In this document: one piece after another, positions 35,920-41,867 of the stretch
How positions within the stretch are numbered: the stretch's first letter is position 1
Layout: every line of letters starts with the position of its first letter
Translations under genes and position numbers: made by a program
DNA from: Prauserella rugosa
Lineage (GTDB): Bacteria > Actinomycetota > Actinomycetes > Mycobacteriales > Pseudonocardiaceae
Length of the DNA: 41,867 nt
Assembly: GCF_000719975.1 (NCBI RefSeq)
Contig: NZ_JOIJ01000025.1
Coordinates: 1 to 41,867 of the forward strand
Direction of reading: 5' to 3'
Notes under the pieces: model-generated
Database searches by the model: none
Told to the model about the DNA's origin: nothing
What the model saw: only the letters and a program-made list of their open reading frames with translations

Positions 35920-37694
35920 GTGAGCAAGACGAACCTGCCGACGCGGCAGCGGCGTCACATCAGGGGAAGGCCTGGACCCTTGAGGAGGATCGCCAGCTGG
36001 TGCAAGAGATCACCACGGGCGCGTCCGCGGAGGACATCGCCCAACGTCACGGGCGCAGCGTCGGGGGAATCCGTTCGCGGGCGCGGCGCATGATCCCGCC
36101 GGAGGAGCGGGTCGCCACCGTGGACGCGCTCGGCTGGATGGAACGGACGTTGGCCGCCAATCCTGCCTATGACTGGCAGAGCGTGCTGGACCGTCGCCGC
36201 CGCGCTCGGTCGTCTTCACGGACTGGCCGCCGCCAGGGCCCGGCCGGTGAACCGCGGAAGCGTACGGCGGATCAGAGGTCGCCGACGCCCCCGGCCGGGG
36301 CGGACGGGGTGCTGGTGGTGTGGGAGGCGGTTACCGGGCACACCCTCTCCGGCGAGCGGCGCCAGGAGTTCCTCTGTCGCCCCGCAACACGGGTGTTGAC
36401 CCGGTTCGATGACGACACACTGCGCCGCGCCGGCCGGGCCGTACACGACCGCACCGGCACGTTGCTGCTGGAAACCTGGGCGTTGGAGTGTCGCCAGCCC
36501 GGACTGTCGGATGTGACCATCACCGTCGAGCAAGTGGTCGCAGCCCATCCCGATGTGGCGGCTGATGTGCGCGAACTCGTCTCTGCCGCCGCGGCGGAGA
36601 TTCGGCATGATCGGGCCCGCCGGGCGCTGTCCCGCGTGATCGGGCTCGACGGTGACCCGGCCACCCTCGCAACCGTGGCCAAGGAAATGGGCCTGAGCCG
36701 CGAACGCATCCGACAGCTCGTGGACAAAGCCTTCACCCGCTGGGCACAACCGGTGGAAGGCACCGCTGGCCACCATGCGCGCACGGTGCTGTCCGAGCTG
36801 CTGGCACACCCGCCGCAGGGCGGACCGGTGGCGCTGCTGCTGGATCTGGCCGAGCTCGCCTTTCCCGCGGCCAACCCGCGGTACTCCGTCAAAACCCTGG
36901 CCAGGGTTGCCGGATACGTGCCGGCCAGCGGCATGCAGCATCTGTTCGCCGAGGTGACCTCCCTGCTGCGGATGCGCAAACGCCACCTCCGTAAGGAAGC
37001 CGCTGCCCAACGGCAACTCGAACGTGCCACGGCACGCATCGACCGTCTCCTGGAGCTGGCGGACTGGCCTGACGAACTGGCCCCGGCACCACCGTCGCTG
37101 CACCGCCTGCGCAGCCCCGATGAGGTGTCGGCTGACGAGGACGATGACCGCCGCTGGTACTCGCCCAAACTGGACCGCACCGTCGTCTACGAATCCAAGA
37201 CCGAACTCGACGTGATCCGGGCGCTCGACCGCAGTGCCAGCGTCGCGGACTTCTGCGAACAGCCCATGGCCATCAACTACACCGTCGACGGACACAGCAG
37301 GACCTACTACCCCGACCTGATGGTCACCACCACCGACGGCCGATGCCTCCTGATCGAGGTCAAAGGCAACATCGCCGACGTCGCACTCTGGGCCAACCGC
37401 GCCAAAGCCCGCGCGAGCCGAGCCCTGTGCCATAGCAACGGGTGGGGGTGGCTCATCACCGACGGGCGCCGCAATCTGCACCAGCACCTCTCCGAACGTC
37501 ACGTCGAACCCAGCATCGCCACCACGGTTGGCCGCTATCTCAGCGACCTGGGCAGCCTGACCTGGCAACAAGTCCGGTGGATCGCCAGAACCTACGACAC
37601 CAGTACCACCGACATCGCCGCACTGGCCCTCCAGAAAGGCTGGCGCATCGACCTGCACCCCTGGCGCCTCACCCTGCCCACACCGGGGCCGTGA
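35916..37694 (+). CDS. Fusion protein: Myb/SANT-like HTH, sigma-region-4-like HTH and TnsA-like PD-(D/E)XK nuclease (592 aa)
   Basis: Three parts are visible. Residues about 17-58 (AWTLEEDRQLVQEITTGASA, then RSVGGIRSRARRM) look like a Myb/SANT-type helix-turn-helix. Residues about 245-278 (DPATLATVAKEMGLSRERIR) resemble sigma region 4. Residues about 424-484 match the TnsA nuclease fold: YESKTELDVI (E426, E430), VADFCEQP, YYPDLMV (D467), LLIEVKG (E481, K483). The C-terminus (DTSTTDIAALALQKGWRID) has another helix-turn-helix. The ATG at 35916 overlaps the RNase H stop. No TnsB or TnsC partner is seen. Confidence 0.8.
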   Translation: MSEQDEPADAAAASHQGKAWTLEEDRQLVQEITTGASAEDIAQRHGRSVGGIRSRARRMIPPEERVATVDALGWMERTLAANPAYDWQSVLDRRRRARSSSRTGRRQGPAGEPRKRTADQRSPTPPAGADGVLVVWEAVTGHTLSGERRQEFLCRPATRVLTRFDDDTLRRAGRAVHDRTGTLLLETWALECRQPGLSDVTITVEQVVAAHPDVAADVRELVSAAAAEIRHDRARRALSRVIGLDGDPATLATVAKEMGLSRERIRQLVDKAFTRWAQPVEGTAGHHARTVLSELLAHPPQGGPVALLLDLAELAFPAANPRYSVKTLARVAGYVPASGMQHLFAEVTSLLRMRKRHLRKEAAAQRQLERATARIDRLLELADWPDELAPAPPSLHRLRSPDEVSADEDDDRRWYSPKLDRTVVYESKTELDVIRALDRSASVADFCEQPMAINYTVDGHSRTYYPDLMVTTTDGRCLLIEVKGNIADVALWANRAKARASRALCHSNGWGWLITDGRRNLHQHLSERHVEPSIATTVGRYLSDLGSLTWQQVRWIARTYDTSTTDIAALALQKGWRIDLHPWRLTLPTPGP

Positions 37695-37717
37695 CCAGGT
37701 GGCAGAGGCCTGTCCGG

Positions 37718-38461
37718 CTATTGCTCTGTCGAGTGCAGATGGTGCGCTAGTTGATGTTCCCGGCGACACGCGGTGCAGGTCGCTTCGTTGTTGGTCGAGG
37801 TGCCTTCTTCTGGTGCCCACACGAACCCACATAGTGCTGTGGTGCTTGTGGGGTCCAGCACGTAGTGCGAGCCGTAGTCGGGAATGTGCACGGTCGTGAC
37901 CGGGCCGTCGTGGGGCGTGCCCTCGGGCCAGACGTAGAGAGGGTCGGTGGTGCAGCGCATGCGGTAGTCCGGTCCAGGCCAACGCCTTCCCTGCCGCGTT
38001 TGGTCAGCAGCATCGACGGCATCGGCGAGTCGTTCAAACGAGATATCGTAGTCGTGCATGTGGAGCCAGCGGCCCGAATCCTGCTTGGCCTGCAAGAAAC
38101 GGAACTGCAGAAGAAGCCGCGCCAGATCGTGGCGCTTGACCCGCACAGTGTCGGTAGCGGGGTCGTAGTCGTCGGCTTTCTTGCGTGCCATTGGCGAGTT
38201 CCCTTTCGGTGTTGCGCGGATGGTGCGGGGAAGCGGCTGGTGTGGCGCCGGCATGTTGAAACCGCTGGTTACGTGCGTATCCACCGGGCGGGGACACGCA
38301 ATGGGGGACAGGTCGGGCAGTTCGACGAGGTCGCCGTTGGCATCGCGCAGTAGCCCGTCGAGGACGTAATCACCGTCCGGGAGGCCGGGCTGCTGTACCT
38401 GGTCCGGGGTGAGGTCGAGTCGCACGTGCGAGCCGGGCATGATCCGGATTCCCTCGACCAT
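37718..38461 (-). CDS. Hypothetical protein, possible in-frame fusion of two (247 aa)
   Basis: I recognise no family. The first half (IRIMPGSHVRLDLTPDQVQQ, DGDYVLDGLLRDANGDLVEL) reads like a small beta-rich domain. The second begins at an ATG (38191, MARKKADDYDPATD) preceded by AAAGGGA. It ends in a cysteine site (TTALCGFVWAPEEG, ATCTACRREH, C-terminal HLHSTEQ). No stop separates the halves. Coding-like sequence also continues upstream of the ATG at 38461 (TVTSLDTTATPP), so the 5' end may be misassigned or the gene frame-shifted. Confidence 0.5.
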   Translation of the reverse strand: MVEGIRIMPGSHVRLDLTPDQVQQPGLPDGDYVLDGLLRDANGDLVELPDLSPIACPRPVDTHVTSGFNMPAPHQPLPRTIRATPKGNSPMARKKADDYDPATDTVRVKRHDLARLLLQFRFLQAKQDSGRWLHMHDYDISFERLADAVDAADQTRQGRRWPGPDYRMRCTTDPLYVWPEGTPHDGPVTTVHIPDYGSHYVLDPTSTTALCGFVWAPEEGTSTNNEATCTACRREHQLAHHLHSTEQ

Positions 38462-38544
38462 CGGCGGGGTGGCTGTGGTGTCGAGGCTGGTGACGGTCAG
38501 CCGGAACCGGCTGCCGCGCAGGCGGTGCAGCTGCTGCCGCCTGG

Positions 38545-39069
38545 TTAGTGGTGGGGGTTGTCGTAGTCGGGGTGGGGTAGGGGTTGTTCGTGGTCTTGGT
38601 CGGCGATGTCGGCGGGGTTGGCTTCGAGGGTGTCCTCGGGGCGGCGGAGTTGGTGGTTTGTGGTGGTGGGTTCGGGGTGTGCTGGGCGTTGTTGGTCGGC
38701 GAGGTCGTTGGTGGGGGTTTCTTCTGTGGGCATGGTGGTTCCTTGCTGGTGGTGGGTGTGGAGTTGGTGTAGGTCGTCGCAGGCCGGGGCGAGCAGCAGT
38801 GTGCCGGTGATGAGGCAGCCGTGCATGGCTCGCAGGTCGGCGAGGAGTTCGTCCAGTGTCTGTGGATGGGTGTGGCCGAGGGTGCGTGGGGCTTGGCGGA
38901 TCAGGGTGGTGACCAAGTCAGCCAGAGCGGTGCTGGTGGCCACGGCGCCGCGGACGGCAACATCCAGCTCGGCGACGCGCGGGGAAGTTGTGGCCAGCTG
39001 CTGGTCGGCCGAGACCAACTCGGCGTGGGCTTGGTTCAGATGTTCATGCAGGGTGTCGAGGTCACTCAC
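38545..39069 (-). CDS. Hypothetical helical protein (174 aa)
   Basis: GTG 39069 (MSDLDTLHEHLNQAHAELVS) follows GAGG. The N-terminal 110 residues are helical and coiled-coil-like (LVSADQQLATTSPRVAELDV), and the last 60 are threonine/proline/glutamine-rich and disordered. No known domain. An ATG at 38732 (MPTEETPTN), preceded by AAGGAA, could make a short C-terminal product. Confidence 0.55.
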   Translation of the reverse strand: MSDLDTLHEHLNQAHAELVSADQQLATTSPRVAELDVAVRGAVATSTALADLVTTLIRQAPRTLGHTHPQTLDELLADLRAMHGCLITGTLLLAPACDDLHQLHTHHQQGTTMPTEETPTNDLADQQRPAHPEPTTTNHQLRRPEDTLEANPADIADQDHEQPLPHPDYDNPHH

Positions 39070-39084
39070 CGTCCTCACCTCCCC

Positions 39085-39148
39085 GATTCCCAACCCCGCG
39101 CACCACGCCGGCGTGTTTGGGCCGGGGTGGTGCGCGGGGTTGGGAATC
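39085..39148 (-). terminator. 22-bp perfect inverted repeat ending the hsp20 transcript
   Basis: Positions 39085-39106 and 39127-39148 form a perfect 22-bp stem (left arm starts GATTCCCAACCCC) around a 20-base loop with its own GCC/GGC pairs. It lies 22 bases after the hsp20 stop and ends 16 bases ahead of the next gene's GTG. Confidence 0.8.
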
Positions 39149-39170
39149 GAACACGAGGGGCGTGTTGGGG

Positions 39171-39605
39171 TTAGGCGTTGATCTGTTTGGCCCCGGTGGT
39201 GGTGTCGCTGATGGCGATCTTGCGTGGCTGGGCTTGGTCGGCGATCGAGACCCGCACGGTCAGTACCCCGGCCTCGTAGTGGGCGGTGATGGTGTCAGTG
39301 TCGAGGGTCTCGCCCAGGAACAGTTGGCGGGAGAACACGCCGCGAGGGCGTTCGGATACCTGCACGTCGGCGTTGTCGCCGTAGTGCGGGGTGCGTTCGG
39401 CGTGGACGGTCAACACGTTGCGTTCGACGTTCAGATCGATCGTTTCCGGTGCTACGCCGGGCAGGTCGAACTGCATTACGTACTCGTTGCCCGAGCGGTA
39501 GGCATCCATCGGCATCACCGCTGGACGGCTGCTGGTGCCGTGGGTGCCGAAGAACTGCTGGGTCAGACGGTCCAGCTCACGGAACGGGTCAGTTCGCATC
39601 AACAT
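39171..39605 (-). CDS. Small heat-shock protein, Hsp20/alpha-crystallin family
   Basis: The 144-residue protein has the alpha-crystallin domain (about 30-128): MDAYRSGNEYVMQFDLPGVA, IDLNVERNVLTVHAER, GVFSRQLFLGETLDTDTITA, and the C-terminal strand with HYEAGVLTVRVSI. It is an ATP-independent chaperone that holds unfolding proteins. ATG 39605 (MLMRTDPFREL) and 39611 are both possible; GGGAGG precedes them. The nearest plus-strand regulator is a MerR gene. A HAIR-like site lies about 90 bases upstream. Confidence 0.92.
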   Translation of the reverse strand: MLMRTDPFRELDRLTQQFFGTHGTSSRPAVMPMDAYRSGNEYVMQFDLPGVAPETIDLNVERNVLTVHAERTPHYGDNADVQVSERPRGVFSRQLFLGETLDTDTITAHYEAGVLTVRVSIADQAQPRKIAISDTTTGAKQINA

Positions 39606-40016
39606 CGTCATGCGCCTCCCTGTCTGTTCCACGTTCGCCGCCCTCCCGGCGAGAGCTGGAAGCCGGGTGGCAGCTCGCTCAACCTGTTCTCAACCTTGCT
39701 AACGACGCACTCAAGTTTCGTGTTCCCGCAGCGCGCACATACTGGTTTCTGATGCAGGGAGCGTGTACTCAGAGGATTCGCGGCCCCGGCGAGAAGGGAC
39801 GTCCCCATGGTTTTCATCAGGGGCAACGCCCGTGGTCAGTTGTCGGGCGTCGTGTGGGGGTCGTGGTCGGTGTGGGTGAGTATGCGTTTGGTGAGTTGGT
39901 CGAGTAGTTGATCGGGCTGTCGTGGCGTGAGGGTGTCGGGCAGGGTGAGGTGTTCCACGATCAGGCCGAGTGTGCCGAGGTAGAGCAGGACGGCGTCGGT
40001 AGCGCTACCGGGCAAC
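39606..40016. other. Hsp20/MerR intergenic region
   Basis: The region contains the hsp20 promoter area with the HAIR-like element at 39695-39715. A weak minus-strand frame at 39836-39958 (GTG start, about 40 residues, MEHLTLPDTLTPRQPDQLLD) could be a short gene or a remnant whose codons continue upstream to about 40014. I do not call it a gene with confidence. Confidence 0.45.
39695..39715 (-). promoter_or_regulatory. HAIR-like operator (HspR-type) upstream of hsp20
   Basis: On the minus strand the site reads CTTGAGT, seven bases (GCGTCGT), TAGCAAG, compared with the consensus CTTGAGT-N7-ACTCAAG for HspR in actinobacteria. The left half is perfect and the right half has three mismatches. The site lies about 90 bases upstream of the hsp20 start. 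Confidence 0.6.
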
Positions 40017-40289
40017 GTGGAGCGTTGGTATGTGGCCTACACCATGGGACGCGCCGCCGACATGCTCGGCACGAGCCAGAACTTCCTACGTAGCCTCGAT
40101 GAGACCGGCCTGATCGAACCACAGCGCTCGGCCGGTGGCCACCGTCGTTACTCCCGTCACCAGCTACGCCTCGCCGCGCGGGTGCGGGAACTGGTCGACC
40201 ACGGAACACCGGTCGAGGCAGCCTGCCGCATCGTATCCTTGGAAAACCAGCTACACGAGGCCCAACAGCGCAACAACCGGCAACCGTGA
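40017..40289 (+). CDS. MerR-family regulator (90 aa)
   Basis: The N-terminal winged helix-turn-helix is clear: YTMGRAADMLGTSQNFLRSL, ETGLIEPQRSAGGHRRYSRH. A short dimer helix follows (VSLENQLHEAQQRN). No ligand-binding domain is present. GTG 40017 (MERWYVAYTMGR) and ATG 40044 are both possible starts. Short MerR proteins beside hsp20 genes occur in actinobacteria. It could act on the hsp20 promoter, although it is much shorter than typical HspR. Confidence 0.85.
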   Translation: MERWYVAYTMGRAADMLGTSQNFLRSLDETGLIEPQRSAGGHRRYSRHQLRLAARVRELVDHGTPVEAACRIVSLENQLHEAQQRNNRQP

Positions 40290-40491
40290 CACCCCGGCTC
40301 CCGGCTAGCCTGCACCCACACAGGGCGATCGCTGCTGAAGGACAGATTCGCTGGTGCCCCGCCGACGTGTTGAGGTCGGCGTAGGCTGGTGGTACCAGAG
40401 GCGATGGCGTACCCGCTGTTGTGTGGGTGCCGCTTCGGGCGCGCGAGTAATCCCCGGCTCCTGATGGGCTGCCGGAGGCAGGAGCGCCGAG

Positions 40492-41046
40492 ATGATCTCG
40501 GACCCGCTACGTCCCACCCCGACAACGACAGGTAGCCAGGCGCGAAGTGCGCGGATGGCGATGAAGCCGGCCGGTTCGATACCGGGATACGTGGACGGCG
40601 GGTGGTGGCCGCGTTCGGGTGATCTCGCGGCCGAGGTCCCGGAACTGGTGTCCGCGCTCGAACTGTGGGTTGGCATCGTCAGCCGGGTCTCGTTCCACCT
40701 CGGCACGTGGGGGACGGTCCCACGCAAGGCACTCGTCCAGGATCGGATCGTGCGTTTCGGAGGTTTCCGTTCCATGGACCCGAACACGGTCACGGTGATC
40801 GGTGCGGACTCCCGCCGGGTCAGCCTGCTTGTGGTGCCCTCCGGCGTGCCTGGCGGCGCGGCACGCGCCGCGTTGCGCTCGTCCGCAGGTCATGACTCGG
40901 TCGCGACCGTGGCAGAGATTCTGGCCAGCAATGGCATCACATTGGGCCACCGCCCAGGCGTGGCTGTCGTGCCTGGTCCTCGGGCGGCTAGCGCCGTGGA
41001 ACAGCGGTGGGAAGCCGACGGCGGCCGAATCCGCGACACCGACTGA
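40492..41046 (+). CDS. DUF5994-like protein (184 aa)
   Basis: The sequence GYVDGGWWPRSGDLAAEVPE, followed by VRFGGF and a strand RVSLLVVPSG, matches the general pattern of the actinobacterial DUF5994 family. Its biochemical role is unknown; members are often near stress genes. ATG 40492 opens a frame through MISDPLRPTPTTTGS, and MAMKPAGSIPG (about 40558) is an alternative. It runs in the same direction as the MerR gene, 202 bases downstream of it. Confidence 0.68.
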   Translation: MISDPLRPTPTTTGSQARSARMAMKPAGSIPGYVDGGWWPRSGDLAAEVPELVSALELWVGIVSRVSFHLGTWGTVPRKALVQDRIVRFGGFRSMDPNTVTVIGADSRRVSLLVVPSGVPGGAARAALRSSAGHDSVATVAEILASNGITLGHRPGVAVVPGPRAASAVEQRWEADGGRIRDTD

Positions 41047-41119
41047 ACTACCACCGATGTCCGTGCCCCATTGCCATGCCCGGGTGTCAGACCGAAATAC
41101 CCAAACGAGGACGGCAGCC

Positions 41120-41284
41120 ATGACTGCTCGAAGCCAACCGGAGAAGAACACCAGCCAGTTAGAGGTGTGGCGAGACCTCATCCAGGCACTCGAACACGTC
41201 GACATCGCATGGAGGCCCTGGACTCCTGAAGCTGTCCCGAGCCGCAAGGTAGCGGGGTGCTCCGATCAAGGGCCTGGTCGGTGA
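41120..41284 (+). pseudogene. Small gene cut by Tn3-like sequence
   Basis: The ATG at 41120 starts MTARSQPEKNTSQLEVWRDL, a helical sequence that reads naturally to about 41250 (TPEAVPSRKV). It then continues ten residues into sequence that looks like a transposon end (GGGGTGCTCCGATC from 41255) and stops. The native 3' end is therefore missing. No family is recognised. Confidence 0.45.
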
Positions 41285-41300
41285 TCGATAGCGTTCGCGG

Positions 41301-41504
41301 ATGCAGCGCGAGTGGCAGCCGGATGAGCTGGTGGGTTCGTGGACGCTGGTCGGTGAGGACTGGCGGTTGGTGGGCAACAAGACCGGGCCAACGCGGCTCG
41401 GGTTCGCGTTGTTGCTGAAGTTCTTTGAGGTCGAGGCGCGGTTTCCACGCTATGCCGAGGCGAAGTCGCCGGTGGCCAGTTCGTGTGCCTGCCAGTTGGT
41501 TTGA
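41301..41504 (+). pseudogene. Tn3-family transposase, N-terminal remnant (DUF4158 region)
   Basis: MQREWQPDELVGSWTLVGED and GPTRLGFALLLKFFEVEARF are typical of the N-terminus of Tn3-family transposases (DUF4158). The reading frame diverges after RYAEAKSPVA and stops at residue 67, while a full TnpA has close to 1000 residues. It is therefore a short remnant. It may belong to the same transposon as the resolvase at the left edge of the window. Confidence 0.82.
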
Positions 41505-41606
41505 GACGGACGATCAGTACCGGGCACGCACGAAGGCCCGGAGAATAGGAATCCCCGTAATGCCGCCTCGTTCCGCCCACAGCGCGTTGTCCCTGGTCGG
41601 CATGGT

Positions 41607-41780
41607 CTACCGGATCAGCTGGACGTCGACGGCGAGGTCCAGGTTTTTCCACGCCTGGTCGGCGGTGAGTGCCGGCCGGTCGAGCCGCTGAGCCAGCGCC
41701 AGGCACGCTCGATCGCCCAGGGACAGCCCTTGGTGTCGGGTGTGCGGCCACAGTTCGGCGGTGGCCAGCTCCGGCTGCTT
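41607..41780 (-). pseudogene. VapC-like PIN toxin, C-terminal remnant
   Basis: The minus strand encodes LSLGDRACLALAQRLDRPAL, then TADQAWKNLDLAVDVQLIR, the typical C-terminal half of a PIN-domain VapC ribonuclease, including the GD..C motif and the TAD acid. The first half, with the remaining active-site acids, is missing. Upstream (to 41813) the frame is foreign. No antitoxin gene is visible. Confidence 0.7.
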
Positions 41781-41867
41781 CGCCGAATACCCGTGGCACC
41801 CGGACCCGTCCAAGCGCTACGCCGCGCTCTACCGCCCCTACCACTACGTCGGCCTCGAACTGGGGAT
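41773..41867 (+). pseudogene. Fragment of a chromosomal-type gene (homoserine-dehydrogenase-like/SAF-domain protein), cut at the window end
   Basis: The plus strand reads FAEYPWHPDPSKRYAALYRP, then YHYVGLELG, to the end. This resembles a conserved block (YRPYH.(I/V)GLE.G) of actinobacterial NAD(P)-dependent homoserine-dehydrogenase-like/SAF proteins. It has no start codon and abuts the VapC remnant, so the join at about 41775 is probably a recombination junction. Confidence 0.4.

Noticed and set aside
36216..37982. Minus-strand open frame of 588 codons
   Set aside because: It is antisense to the nuclease fusion gene, which has recognisable domains and a coupled start.
1..41867. Search for tRNA genes, rRNA genes, phage integrase and att sites
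   Set aside because: I saw no tRNA-like cloverleaf with a GGTTCGAATCC-type arm, no rRNA, and no tyrosine integrase or large serine integrase. I therefore favour a plasmid over a tRNA-integrated element.

Overview
This high-GC window comes from an actinobacterium. A WhiB protein, GntR regulators of the KorSA type, an FtsK-like TraB and dense strings of small overlapping genes point to a Pseudonocardiales- or Streptomyces-like host. No rRNA, tRNA, phage integrase or att site is visible. A complete plasmid replication and partition module is present, so I read the window as most of a conjugative plasmid, or a closely related element. Both ends are cut inside transposon-like sequence: a serine resolvase on the left, and Tn3-transposase and toxin fragments on the right.

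Layout. Bases 1-17900 read almost entirely on the minus strand, as a chain of short, often overlapping genes split by strong hairpins. From upstream to downstream these are a WhiB operon, small membrane proteins, a DUF2637 protein, the transfer block ending in the FtsK/TraB-like translocase (8819-11248), and a cargo operon. The cargo operon holds a YdjM-type membrane hydrolase, a DUF3307-like protein, a Nudix hydrolase, an exported HNH nuclease, a small membrane protein and an ECF-like sigma factor. A complete IS200/IS605 element (about 950-2753) has split the last gene of this operon. Bases 17901-18340 are a divergent control region with palindromic operators. Bases 18341-21632 (plus) hold two related GntR regulators flanking a family 2 glycosyltransferase and a FolP2-like dihydropteroate synthase homologue.

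Bases 22243-25255 look like a rep1-rep2 module of the pSLA2 type: an initiator gene with iterons and hairpins inside it, then a DnaB-like helicase. Bases 25256-26064 carry no gene but two further repeat families. ParB and ParA follow on the minus strand, with four copies of a palindrome that is probably parS. Next come a type I-E-like CRISPR array of 8 repeats and 7 spacers without cas genes, and a lone TnpB gene.

Bases 30368-41867 are accessory genes: a Nudix hydrolase, a protein with an RNA-polymerase alpha-CTD-like helix-hairpin-helix, a GNAT-like protein, an RNase H gene overlapping a Myb-like/sigma4-like/TnsA-like nuclease fusion, an Hsp20 with a HAIR-like operator, a MerR regulator and a DUF5994 protein. 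The Tn3 transposase remnant, a VapC remnant and a chromosomal-type gene fragment close the window.

How it fits together. Rep1/Rep2 and ParAB maintain the replicon. The GntR proteins probably repress the divergent transfer operons through the TTATCCCGGGATAA sites, and TraB with its membrane partners would move double-stranded DNA between mycelial cells. The most unusual parts are the RNase H plus TnsA-like fusion operon, the GntR-GT2/FolP2-GntR cassette, the stacked repeat families between rep2 and parA, and the cas-less CRISPR array on the same element.
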